The notes beneath the pieces are model-generated. The model was not told the origin of the DNA. It did no database searches and worked only from the letters and a program-made list of their open reading frames with translations. The position numbers and the translations under genes were made by a program. This document shows, piece after piece, positions 1-6,847 of a stretch of 10,656 bases of DNA. This DNA comes from Bacteroidales bacterium UBA5621 (GTDB lineage Bacteria > Bacteroidota > Bacteroidia > Bacteroidales > VadinHA17), in assembly GCA_002424525.1 (NCBI GenBank), contig DIKJ01000058.1:27997-38652 (forward strand), in the 5' to 3' direction. Numbering within the stretch: the first letter of the stretch is position 1; each line of letters starts with the position of its first letter.

Positions 1-674
1 GTGTCGCGATGAATCGTGACCAGGATGAATTTTCCCTTTTCGAGCGACATTTGCTCAATGAAAGATGCTTTTTTCGTTTCAGCCAGATCAGCGAAGAACA
101 GCGAATTATCGTACATTATATCACCGGTCAGGATGATCCTGGGATTATCAATGGTGTAGGGAGGGCTGTTATCGGGCCTGAAGCCCTCGTTCATCAGGTT
201 CCTGAAAGCGGTGTGAGTGGGTGCGAACAGCAGAGTGGATGCGTGATCGCTCATTATCCGGTTTAGTTCCTCCGGCATTATTTTATTGAACGATCTGAGC
301 CCTGCTTCAATATGAACAACAGGGAAATGCAGTTTTGAGGCTGCAATTGCCCCGGCAAGCGTGGAATTGGTGTCACCGTAGAGAATCACGACGTCGGGAT
401 TCTCCTCAAGCAGGATTTCCTCCAGTCCGCTTATCATCATCGCGGTTTGTTTGCCATGGTTTGCCGAGCCAGCACCAAGGTTAAAGTCCGGCTTAGGGAT
501 TTCAAGTTCGTCGAAGAAGACTTCTGAGAGTTCCTTATCGTAATGTTGTCCTGTATGAACCATCACTTCATTTATCCTTTCCGCAAAATGCAGGCGTATA
601 GCCCTGCTTATTGCTGATGCTTTAATGATCTGCGGACGTGCACCAACAATATTGAGGAGTTTTATCTGTGACAT
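1..674 (-). CDS. wecB: UDP-N-acetylglucosamine 2-epimerase (non-hydrolysing), 5' part
   Basis: I translated this gene by hand from ATG at 674. It stays open to the left edge and gives 224 visible residues, about 60% of the usual ~370. The family interconverts UDP-GlcNAc and UDP-ManNAc, or related 2,3-diacetamido sugars, in the cytoplasm for surface polysaccharide synthesis. Visible family motifs are GARPQIIKAS near the N-terminus, GDTNST (D101), HIEAGLRS (E123), MPEELNR (E135) and VTIHRD (H222), matching the acidic and histidine catalytic positions of the family. GARPQ, rather than GTRPE, resembles the WbpI-like subgroup, so the exact substrate is uncertain. The start lies only 6 bp after the rny stop, which suggests co-transcription. 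It is a truncated view, not a broken gene. The family call is firm; the symbol is tentative. Confidence 0.9.
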   Translation of the reverse strand, partial: MSQIKLLNIVGARPQIIKASAISRAIRLHFAERINEVMVHTGQHYDKELSEVFFDELEIPKPDFNLGAGSANHGKQTAMMISGLEEILLEENPDVVILYGDTNSTLAGAIAASKLHFPVVHIEAGLRSFNKIMPEELNRIMSDHASTLLFAPTHTAFRNLMNEGFRPDNSPPYTIDNPRIILTGDIMYDNSLFFADLAETKKASFIEQMSLEKGKFILVTIHRD

Positions 675-680
675 ATATGG

Positions 681-2243
681 TTACTTGGCGTAATTGACTG
701 CCCGGGTTTCGCGGATAACTGTTATTTTTATCTGTCCCGGATATGTCATTTCATTCTGTATTTTCCTGGCGATGTCGAAGGAGAGTCCTTCCGCATCTTT
801 GTCTGTCACTTTCTCAGCTCCTACAATAACTCTCAATTCTCTCCCAGCCTGTATAGCATATGTTTTCGTTACCCCGGGGTACTGAAGTGCAAGCGATTCG
901 AGTTCCTTCAGTCGTTTTATATATGATTCCACCACTTCGCGGCGGGCACCCGGCCGTGCGCCGGATATTGCATCACAGACCTGCACGATGGGTGCTATAA
1001 GAGTGGTCATCTCCGTTTCGTCGTGATGGGCACCGATTGCGTTGCATACCTCGGGTTTCTCCTTGAATTTTTCAGCTATTTTCATGCCGAGGATGGCGTG
1101 TGGCAGTTCCGGTTCATCATCAGGCACTTTTCCGATATCATGGAGAAGGCCCGCTCTCCTGGCCAGTTTCGGGTTCAGCCCCAGTTCAGCAGCCATGATG
1201 GAGCACAGGTTTGCCACTTCGCGGGAATGCATAAGCAGGTTTTGTCCATATGATGAGCGGTACTTCATTTTTCCGATAAGTCTTATCAGTTCAGGGTGAA
1301 GACCGTGTATGCCAAGATCGATAGCTGTTCTCTTTCCTATCTCCAGTATCTCCTCTTCTACCTGTTTTCTCGTTTTCTCAACCATTTCCTCGATACGTGC
1401 CGGGTGTATTCTCCCATCGGTAACCAGCTGGTGAAGAGAGAGTCTGGCAACTTCTCTCCTTACAGGGTCGAATGCGGACAAGACGATTGCCTCCGGTGTG
1501 TCGTCCACGATGATCTCTACACCTGTAGCAGCCTCGAGTGCACGAATGTTCCTGCCTTCCCTGCCTATGATCCTTCCCTTCATTTCGTCGGATTCAATAT
1601 GAAAGACTGTAACTGCGTTTTCTATTGCTGTTTCGGCGGCAACTCGTTGAATAGTCTGTACAACTATCCTTTTGGCTTCCTTGTTTGCCGTCATCTTGGC
1701 CTCATCGAGTATCTCATTAACGTATGAGATGGCATCACTCTTTGCCTCTTCCTTTAACGATTCGATAAGCTGGTTTTTTGCCTCTTCGGGCGACAAGCCC
1801 GAGATAGTTTCAAGCTGATCGATCTGCTGTTTGTGCATTTTGGAAAGCTCGTCCGTCTTCTTCTCAAGCAGGTCAAGCTGAGAGGTGAGGTTTTCGCGGA
1901 TTGCGTCCGCCTCATTTTTCTTACGCTGAGCCTCTTCGATTTTCTGGGAGAGTGTAAGTTCTTTCTGACGTATTCTCGTTTCAGCCTGTGCGACCCTGTT
2001 ATTCTTTTCGTTTATAACCTTTTCATGTTCCGCCTTGAGCTGAAGGAACCGCTCCTTTGCCTGCAGGATCTTCTCCTTGCGTATGACTTCGGCTTCGGCT
2101 TCAGCTTCCGAGACTATCTTGCGGCTTCTCTTTTTCAAAGCCTGTTGCCATATCACGTACGATACTGCGAAGCTGGCCACAAGTGCTGAAATGAAAAACA
2201 CAAGAATCATCCCGTTGCTTAGTACCCCTAATATTAATTTCAT
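681..2243 (-). CDS. rny: Ribonuclease Y (membrane-anchored endoribonuclease)
   Basis: This is a 520-residue protein with the complete RNase Y layout and normal length. It has an N-terminal membrane segment at about residues 12-33, then a long charged coiled coil to about 200. A KH domain follows, with [10 protein letters not shown] (GREG at 227-230). Then comes an HD domain with LLHDIGK (H368, D369) and a family-typical C-terminus ending near [15 protein letters not shown]. The enzyme cleaves single-stranded RNA at the inner membrane and initiates mRNA decay; the HD pair binds the metal. The start at 2243 keeps a short segment before the membrane helix; Met12 (2210) is a possible alternative. 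It lies downstream of zapA and a structured RNA and 6 bp upstream of the epimerase gene. No Shine-Dalgarno site is seen, as is usual for Bacteroidota. Confidence 0.97.
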   Translation of the reverse strand: MKLILGVLSNGMILVFFISALVASFAVSYVIWQQALKKRSRKIVSEAEAEAEVIRKEKILQAKERFLQLKAEHEKVINEKNNRVAQAETRIRQKELTLSQKIEEAQRKKNEADAIRENLTSQLDLLEKKTDELSKMHKQQIDQLETISGLSPEEAKNQLIESLKEEAKSDAISYVNEILDEAKMTANKEAKRIVVQTIQRVAAETAIENAVTVFHIESDEMKGRIIGREGRNIRALEAATGVEIIVDDTPEAIVLSAFDPVRREVARLSLHQLVTDGRIHPARIEEMVEKTRKQVEEEILEIGKRTAIDLGIHGLHPELIRLIGKMKYRSSYGQNLLMHSREVANLCSIMAAELGLNPKLARRAGLLHDIGKVPDDEPELPHAILGMKIAEKFKEKPEVCNAIGAHHDETEMTTLIAPIVQVCDAISGARPGARREVVESYIKRLKELESLALQYPGVTKTYAIQAGRELRVIVGAEKVTDKDAEGLSFDIARKIQNEMTYPGQIKITVIRETRAVNYAK

Positions 2244-2251
2244 GTTAATGT

Positions 2252-2282
2252 ATATTATATGTTTAAATAAAAAACCCGCAAA
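2252..2282 (-). promoter_or_regulatory. Possible rny promoter overlapping the end of the ncRNA
   Basis: On the minus strand a TTTG (2279-2282) is followed after 19 bp by TATAATAT (2252-2259). The upstream element and spacing fit a Bacteroidota promoter, but the downstream element does not match TAnnTTTG. Transcription would start only a few bases before the ATG at 2243, giving a nearly leaderless rny mRNA. The site overlaps the T-tract that probably ends the ncRNA. It could easily be chance in A/T-rich sequence. Confidence 0.2.
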
Positions 2283-2430
2283 GTCTCCTCAGCTTTTATA
2301 AAACCCCATGTCTGTATGGATGGAGCTGCTAATCCATTTTGAACGTCCAATGTTCCCTAAGGAAGCCCGACGAATCGGGATAAGGCCTGTCCTATCTGAA
2401 TTAAGGCCTGCTCCAAAGTTTTAACTGTTG
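2268..2430 (-). ncRNA. ssrS: Structured non-coding RNA, candidate 6S RNA
   Basis: This is a roughly 160-nt gene-free stretch between zapA and rny that folds by hand into a long rod when read on the minus strand. From outside in, CAG-TTAAAAC can pair with GTTTTA...CTG. GGAGC (2410-2414) pairs with GCTCC (2322-2326). TTAATTCA pairs with TGGATTAG including two G-U pairs, and CCTTA pairs with TAGGG. The tip is a perfect CCCGA-TTCG-TCGGG hairpin (2366-2379). A one-sided bulge on the 3' arm can form a small hairpin (CCAT-ACAGAC-ATGG). The end is GCGGG followed by six T. A rod with an asymmetric bubble, this length and a zapA neighbour are typical of 6S RNA, which binds the RNA polymerase holoenzyme. 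The 5' end is uncertain: CATTTTTG at 2436-2443 is one mismatch from a -7 element, without a clear -33. The name is inference; a structured RNA is better supported than its identity. Confidence 0.55.
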
Positions 2431-2477
2431 AGTTTCAAAAATGAATGAAGAAACAATGCGGGCAGTCAGTTTGTATT

Positions 2478-2783
2478 TTAAAGAACGCTGTTACTCTTTT
2501 CCTCCAGAACAGAATCAATTTTTTGTATCAGTTCACGCAGGGCTTCAGGGAGGTCGTCATTATCAAGCTTCTCCTCATCCTCTGTGAGCTTTATCACATA
2601 TTGCAGGGAAGCCATCGCCAGAAAATCCTGTACATCCTTGTCACTGTACCGCTGTTTGTACTGCAGTACCTTTTCATTTATCATCCTGGCAGCTTTCCTG
2701 ATCTTCTCTTCATTTTCCCTTTCCACCTTTAATGGATAATATCTGTCAGCCACGTTTACCCTGATCGAAAGCTTATCATCCAT
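2478..2783 (-). CDS. zapA: Cell division protein ZapA
   Basis: This 101-residue protein has the length and layout of ZapA. An N-terminal beta-rich head (DKLSIRVNVADRYYPLKV) is followed by EEKIRKAARMINEKV and a long helical coiled-coil tail. ZapA binds FtsZ in the cytoplasm and bundles its filaments at the division ring. It starts 9 bp after the upstream coiled-coil gene, so the two are almost certainly co-transcribed. It is followed by the structured RNA and rny. The Met start is the only sensible one, since the ZapA head begins immediately. Assignment rests on pattern recognition of a short, divergent family. Confidence 0.88.
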   Translation of the reverse strand: MDDKLSIRVNVADRYYPLKVERENEEKIRKAARMINEKVLQYKQRYSDKDVQDFLAMASLQYVIKLTEDEEKLDNDDLPEALRELIQKIDSVLEEKSNSVL

Positions 2784-2792
2784 TGCAATATC

Positions 2793-3086
2793 TTATCTGT
2801 TTAAAAGAGTAACACATCTGTCAATTTCCCGCACCAGTTCCGTTATCTTCTTCTTCGCCTCCAGAGCATTCTCCCCCTCACCCAACAACGCACCTGATAT
2901 TTTAACTCTTTCGTATTTTATCTCCAACTCTTTTATTTGTTCTTCACGGTCCTTAATCTTGCCTTTCAGTATTTCATTCCCGTGTCTAAGCTCCTTACAT
3001 TCGGTCCTCAGTTCAATGTATCTGTTTAACAATTCATCCAGCTTTCTGTTCAGTATAATCAACTCTTCATTACCCGGACCGGACAT
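2793..3086 (-). CDS. Small coiled-coil protein upstream of zapA
   Basis: This 97-residue, highly charged protein has no signal peptide or membrane segment. Residues from about 8 to 65 are dominated by Leu/Ile at heptad-like spacing among Glu, Lys and Arg (for example LNRKLDELLNRYIELRTECK), which predicts a parallel coiled coil. A less regular linker follows, then a second helix (KKITELVREIDRCVTLLNR). It is the first gene after a strong promoter, with a leader of only about 10 nt, and lies 9 bp upstream of zapA. The pairing suggests a division-related partner, analogous to ZapB with ZapA in proteobacteria. That is inference from position and helix content; I see no sequence-level proof of ZapB homology. 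Confidence 0.8.
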   Translation of the reverse strand: MSGPGNEELIILNRKLDELLNRYIELRTECKELRHGNEILKGKIKDREEQIKELEIKYERVKISGALLGEGENALEAKKKITELVREIDRCVTLLNR

Positions 3087-3102
3087 AATAAATTATTTAA
3101 TA

Positions 3103-3133
3103 CAAAATTAATATACTTAACGATATTTTCAAA
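3103..3133 (-). promoter_or_regulatory. Bacteroidota-type promoter for the coiled-coil/zapA cluster
   Basis: On the minus strand TTTG (3130-3133) is separated by exactly 19 bp from TAATTTTG (3103-3110), a full match to the -33 TTTG / -7 TAnnTTTG consensus of the Bacteroidota primary sigma factor. The expected start site near 3096 is about 10 nt before the ATG at 3086. Confidence 0.8.
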
Positions 3134-3149
3134 AATTTAACATAATTAG

Positions 3150-3180
3150 TTTGGAGGAATGAGGCATTAGTATAGTTTTG
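3150..3180 (+). promoter_or_regulatory. Bacteroidota-type promoter for the M23 peptidase gene
   Basis: TTTG (3150-3153), 19 bp, then TAGTTTTG (3173-3180): a full match to TTTG / TAnnTTTG. Transcription should begin near 3187, about 22 nt before the ATG at 3209, which supports that start. Its -33 box is only 16 bp from that of the divergent promoter at 3103-3133. Confidence 0.8.
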
Positions 3181-3208
3181 CAGCTTTGGTAACTGAAAAA
3201 TATTAACG

Positions 3209-4933
3209 ATGCTATTAGCCAGGCTGCTTATAATCTGCTTATACCTGATCAACATATCTGATGAAACACCTAAAATCAAGGCTCTATTCATCTCGCCGGT
3301 AAAAATACCCCTTGCTCTTTCGGCGAACTTCGGGGAGCTGAGGAACGATCATTTCCATTCCGGGATAGATTTAAAGACACAGGGGGTGATCGGAAAGGAG
3401 ATTGTTGCGGCAGCATCGGGATATGTTTACAGGATAAGTGTGGCGCCGGGAGGGTTCGGCAAGGCCCTTTACATCAGGCATCCTTCATCAGGTTATTCAA
3501 CGGTATATGCTCATCTTGACAGGTTCGCCCCCGGGCTGGAAGAATATGTAAAAACCCGGCAGTACGAAGAGAAGAGCTTCCAGGTGAACCTTTTCCCCCC
3601 CAGGGATAAGTTTCATTTCAGACAGGGCGAGGTGATCGCTTTTTCGGGTAATACAGGCAGCTCTACGGGCCCTCACCTTCATTATGAGATACGTAAATCC
3701 GAGAATGAGATCCCTGTCAACCCGCTTCTTTTTGAATTCGGCATTGAGGATAATATTGCCCCGGTAATCGAGATGCTCGCGATTTATCCGCTGAACAGCA
3801 ATACACTGATCAATAACCAGAACAGGTCCAGGAAGATAAAAGTTGCCGGCGGGCATGGAAACTATTATATACCTGCCGAGAACGTCATCAGGATAAGCGG
3901 CCCGGCAGGGTTTGGAATAAAGTCCTACGATCTTCTGAACAACAGTTACAATAAGTGTGCCCCCTATACGATAGAACTCATCATCGACAGCATACCTGTT
4001 TACCGGTTCAGAATGGATGCTTTCGCCTTTGGTGAAACCCGGTACATAAACAGCCATATCGATTATGAAACCTACATAAGGGAAAGAACGCACTACCAAA
4101 GGACTTATATTCTGCCCAACGACAAACTGAGTGTCTATCAGCATTCCGTGAACCGAGGGATCTTCAATTTTAAGGATGGCAATACGCATCATGTCGAAAT
4201 AATTGTAACCGATCTCCATAATAACAGGTCAGTCCTGTCATTCAATGTCAGATCAGGTGACGGCAATCCACAGGGCCCTGCCAGACGCATCGACAGTGAG
4301 TCGCGGCTGATGCCTTATACCCTTGGTAATAAGTTTGCAACGAAGGATGTATCTATAAACATTCCACAGGGCGCTCTTTATGACACTCTGTACTTTGTCT
4401 ACAGGAAAAGTACCGGTACAGCCGGGATGTTTTCGGGAATACATCAGATTCACAACAGGTTTACCCCTCTTCACAGGTCTTATGCCCTTTCCATAAAACC
4501 TGACAGGGTTCCTTCCGGGAAGGAGTCCAAGCTCCTCATTATTCAGATGGGAGATGATAACAGAAGGACACCGCTAAACAGTACCTGGGAAAACGGATAT
4601 CTGCACGCCCAGGCTTCAACCTTCGGAAACTTCTTTGTCGGGATCGACACAATTCCGCCTGTGATAACTGCTTCGGGACTAAGTCAGGGAATAAATCTTT
4701 CAGGCAGGAAGGAGATGAGGATCAGGATCTCCGACAATTTCTCGGGAATAAAATCGTATGAACCTGTTATTGACGGTCTCTGGGCCCTTTTCGAGTACGA
4801 CCAGAAGAATAATGTCCTTATCTATAAATTTGATGAGGAGAGGATCTCAAAAGGTACAGATCACAATCTGACACTGAAGGTGACTGACAACAGGGATAAT
4901 TTCAGCATTTACACCTGTGATTTTTTCTGGTAA
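3209..4933 (+). CDS. Secreted M23 family (LytM-type) metallopeptidase with C-terminal beta-rich domain
   Basis: This is a 574-residue protein. A short hydrophobic N-terminus (residues 2-17) acts as a signal sequence or anchor; there is no lipobox, because the residue before Cys10 is Ile. The M23 domain spans about residues 30-170 and has the zinc ligands H50 and D54 (HSGID) and H158 (PHLHYE), plus H102 in VYAHLD. The family cuts peptide cross-links in peptidoglycan, or activates amidases when degenerate. All key residues are present here, so activity is likely. The remaining ~400 residues are beta-rich, and the last ~95 (from DTIPPVITASG) look like an Ig-like domain. The start is supported by a promoter 22 nt upstream. 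It is divergent from the zapA cluster, which fits a role in wall growth or division, but the partner is unknown. Confidence 0.92.
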   Translation: MLLARLLIICLYLINISDETPKIKALFISPVKIPLALSANFGELRNDHFHSGIDLKTQGVIGKEIVAAASGYVYRISVAPGGFGKALYIRHPSSGYSTVYAHLDRFAPGLEEYVKTRQYEEKSFQVNLFPPRDKFHFRQGEVIAFSGNTGSSTGPHLHYEIRKSENEIPVNPLLFEFGIEDNIAPVIEMLAIYPLNSNTLINNQNRSRKIKVAGGHGNYYIPAENVIRISGPAGFGIKSYDLLNNSYNKCAPYTIELIIDSIPVYRFRMDAFAFGETRYINSHIDYETYIRERTHYQRTYILPNDKLSVYQHSVNRGIFNFKDGNTHHVEIIVTDLHNNRSVLSFNVRSGDGNPQGPARRIDSESRLMPYTLGNKFATKDVSINIPQGALYDTLYFVYRKSTGTAGMFSGIHQIHNRFTPLHRSYALSIKPDRVPSGKESKLLIIQMGDDNRRTPLNSTWENGYLHAQASTFGNFFVGIDTIPPVITASGLSQGINLSGRKEMRIRISDNFSGIKSYEPVIDGLWALFEYDQKNNVLIYKFDEERISKGTDHNLTLKVTDNRDNFSIYTCDFFW

Positions 4934-4935
4934 TC

Positions 4936-4975
4936 ACCACTCAGAACCTTGCGTTATAAGTCAGCATTGAGTGGT
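4936..4975. terminator. Inverted repeat between convergent genes
   Basis: ACCACTCA (4936-4943) and TGAGTGGT (4968-4975) form a perfect 8-bp inverted repeat with a 24-nt loop, placed exactly between two convergent stop codons (4933 and 4990). A bidirectional end-of-transcript hairpin is the natural reading. There is no T-tract on either strand and the loop is large, so intrinsic termination is not shown. Confidence 0.4.
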
Positions 4976-4989
4976 CCGGTAAGCATAGT

Positions 4990-5892
4990 CTACTGATAGA
5001 TCCTTGCGGGGTAGATTCCCTTCCGTATCATCTTTTTTATGTTCTCTACCACATGCGGCTTGTCATCGCGGTAGGTAACGCCGAACCATCTCTCGTTGCT
5101 CATCAGTATCTCGATGGTGATCTCACCGTTCTTCACGAATTTATCAACCGAGGTTGGTATATCCAGTTCCGATTTGAGATCCATTCCGGACCTGTCGATA
5201 AAACTTCTGAACTCTCTGCCGAGAAAATCGAAACATGAGGGTTTGAAGCCCCATAAATTCATTGAAACAACTTCATTGCCGGTAAAATATTGCGGATCTC
5301 CGTCAGTTCCCGGAGCCATCGCACCGGTTTTTATTTTTTGAATCTCCCGTGTTTCGACAATATTCTGCAGAAAACCATCAGGGCTTACCTGGCAGATTCC
5401 CCTGTTCACGTTCCCATAATCGGATAATGTGTTTCCCAGTTTGTAGCCCACAATACAGTAATTGGTGTCGCTGGTATCGTTTATCAGAAAATCCCTGAGT
5501 ATATTAAATGACTCAGCACCATAATAATCATCAGCGTTTATTACACCGAAGGGTTCCCTGATCTTTTCTTTAGTAACAAGTATTGCATGACTGGTACCCC
5601 ATGGCTTCTGACGTTCAGGGGATACTTTAACACCTTCCGGAAGGTTTGTTATTTCCTGGAAAACATAATCGACTTCAATCTTTCCATCAAGCCGTTCAAC
5701 GAACCGCTCCCTCACCTGATCCTCAATGTCTCTTCTGATAACAAAGACGATCTTGCCGAAGCCGGCTCTTATTGCATCATAAATTGAATAATCGATAATC
5801 GTCTCACCTGATGGTCCTACTTCATCAAGCTGTTTGTTTCCTCCATATCGGCTTCCCATTCCGGCTGCCAGAACTAACAAGGTCGGTTTCAT
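4990..5892 (-). CDS. Sugar nucleotidyltransferase (NTP_transferase family)
   Basis: This is a 300-residue cytoplasmic protein. The N-terminal nucleotide-binding signature is LVLAAGMGSRYGGNKQL (residues 6-22), followed by KPWGTSHAIL (96-105), a substrate/base contact motif in this family, and INADDYYG with D121/D122 as the likely metal-binding acidic residues. These enzymes transfer a nucleotidyl group from NTP onto a sugar phosphate for nucleotide-sugar synthesis. The exact base and sugar cannot be read from the sequence. It is convergent with the M23 gene and divergent from cutC (68 bp between starts). A near match to a -7 element, TATAATTG on the minus strand at 5915-5922, lies 22 bp upstream of the start but lacks a -33 TTTG. 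Length and motif order are normal, so the gene appears intact. Confidence 0.85.
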   Translation of the reverse strand: MKPTLLVLAAGMGSRYGGNKQLDEVGPSGETIIDYSIYDAIRAGFGKIVFVIRRDIEDQVRERFVERLDGKIEVDYVFQEITNLPEGVKVSPERQKPWGTSHAILVTKEKIREPFGVINADDYYGAESFNILRDFLINDTSDTNYCIVGYKLGNTLSDYGNVNRGICQVSPDGFLQNIVETREIQKIKTGAMAPGTDGDPQYFTGNEVVSMNLWGFKPSCFDFLGREFRSFIDRSGMDLKSELDIPTSVDKFVKNGEITIEILMSNERWFGVTYRDDKPHVVENIKKMIRKGIYPARIYQ

Positions 5893-5960
5893 ACTTACAA
5901 TGATTTTTAAAAAGCAATTATACAGAAAATATTGTTACCTTTATTTATAGTATCTAAAAA

Positions 5961-6713
5961 ATGACAACAAACTTCAGGGTTGAAATTTGTGTTGACAGTG
6001 TTGAGTCAGCTGTTAGTGCACAGAGTGCGGGAGCCGACAGGGTGGAATTATGTGCCGGTCTCCCTGAGGGGGGAACCACTCCCTCGTATGGTACGATCCT
6101 TTCGGCGCGGCACAACCTGGATATCGGTCTTCATGTGATGATAAGACCGAGGGGAGGCGATTTTCTTTATTCAGATACTGAATTTGATATCATGCGAAGG
6201 GACATCGAGATTTGCGGAGAGTGTGGTGTCGATTCCGTGGTGTTTGGCTTACTGAAACCTGACGGGAATATTGATATTGAGAGGACATCGATACTGGTTG
6301 GGTATGCATATCCCATGCAGGTTACCTTCCACAGGGCCTTCGATATGTGCTATGATCCTGTGCAGGGGCTCGAAGATGTGATCGACACCGGGGCGGCACG
6401 ACTTCTTACATCGGGACAGAAAAACAGGGCACCGGAGGGTGCAACACTGATACGACAGCTTGTTATGCAGGGAGGAGAAAGGATTATCATCATGGCCGGA
6501 GGAGGGATAGATGAATCCAATGCGGCAGGCTTTGTAAAAGAAAGCAGTGTCAGAGAGATCCATCTCACCGGGAGGAAGGAGATTGAGAGCGGGATGATCT
6601 TCAGAAGAAATGATATTTCAATGGGAGGCATTCCCGCCATGCCTGAATTCAGAAGGAAGATTGCCGATGCGGAAAGGATAAAAAGCATCATAAAAATCCT
6701 CGATATGATTTAA
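5961..6713 (+). CDS. cutC: CutC family protein (copper homeostasis / TIM barrel)
   Basis: This 250-residue protein has the characteristic CutC motif order: RVELCAGLPEGGTTPS (27-42), MIRPRGGDFLYS (60-71), VTFHRAFDM (121-129), LLTSGQ (148-153) and IIMAGGGI (176-183). These sit on the strands of a single TIM barrel of normal length. The family is named for copper tolerance in E. coli, but its biochemical activity is not settled, so copper handling should be treated as tentative. There is no signal peptide, so it is cytoplasmic. It stands alone, divergent from the nucleotidyltransferase. No convincing promoter is visible in the 68-bp A/T-rich gap. The start is the first Met before the barrel and leaves no room for extension, as the upstream sequence is non-coding. 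Confidence 0.93.
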   Translation: MTTNFRVEICVDSVESAVSAQSAGADRVELCAGLPEGGTTPSYGTILSARHNLDIGLHVMIRPRGGDFLYSDTEFDIMRRDIEICGECGVDSVVFGLLKPDGNIDIERTSILVGYAYPMQVTFHRAFDMCYDPVQGLEDVIDTGAARLLTSGQKNRAPEGATLIRQLVMQGGERIIIMAGGGIDESNAAGFVKESSVREIHLTGRKEIESGMIFRRNDISMGGIPAMPEFRRKIADAERIKSIIKILDMI

Positions 6714-6718
6714 TTCCC

Positions 6719-6748
6719 TTTGAAATTACAGACGGGTTTTTATCTTTG
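6719..6748 (+). promoter_or_regulatory. Bacteroidota-type promoter for the C69 dipeptidase gene
   Basis: TTTG (6719-6722), 18 bp, then TATCTTTG (6741-6748), a perfect -7 element. Transcription should start near 6755, leaving a leader of about 93 nt before the ATG at 6848. The leader contains two heptamer repeat arrays. The -33 box lies 6 bp after the cutC stop. Confidence 0.72.
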
Positions 6749-6765
6749 CAGGCAAGGGGCTCAGT

Positions 6766-6790
6766 GCAGTTGGCAGTTGGCAGTTGGCAG
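6766..6790 (+). repeat. Heptamer tandem repeat, unit CAGTTGG
   Basis: Three perfect copies of CAGTTGG (6767-6773, 6774-6780, 6781-6787) plus a partial fourth. The array lies in the predicted 5' leader of the dipeptidase gene, downstream of its promoter. Copy-number change would alter leader length, not the reading frame. Confidence 0.9.
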
Positions 6791-6793
6791 GCA

Positions 6794-6815
6794 GGGCGAA
6801 GGGCGAAGGGCAAAG
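6794..6815 (+). repeat. Heptamer tandem repeat, unit GGGCGAA
   Basis: GGGCGAA, GGGCGAA, GGGCAAA and a trailing G, directly after the CAGTTGG array and separated by 3 bp. The unit is different but the 7-bp period is the same. Confidence 0.85.
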
Positions 6816-6847
6816 AGTTTACGGTTTAAAACAAATAATTAAAAAAT

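Noticed and set aside
9..266. Plus-strand 85-residue open frame at the left edge.
   Set aside because: The minus strand here encodes the epimerase with conserved motifs, so this is its shadow.
1296..1727. Plus-strand 143-residue open frame opposite rny.
   Set aside because: Antisense to the KH and linker region of RNase Y; Cys/Phe/Tyr-rich composition typical of a shadow frame.
2268..2430. The structured RNA as SRP (4.5S) RNA, because of an AGCAGC string.
   Set aside because: The GGAA-type apical loop and the paired internal loop of SRP RNA are missing; the tip here is a UUCG hairpin.
3209..3260. Possible lipoprotein signal around Cys10 of the M23 peptidase.
   Set aside because: The residue before Cys is Ile, so the lipobox rule fails, and the Cys lies in the middle of the hydrophobic stretch.
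3497..4219. Minus-strand 240-residue open frame opposite the M23 gene.
   Set aside because: It lies wholly inside a gene with strong catalytic motifs, shows no recognisable family, and looks like an antisense shadow.
5893..5960. Divergent promoters between the nucleotidyltransferase and cutC.
   Set aside because: Only partial matches were found (TATAATTG on minus, TACCTTTA on plus) and neither has a TTTG at the right distance.
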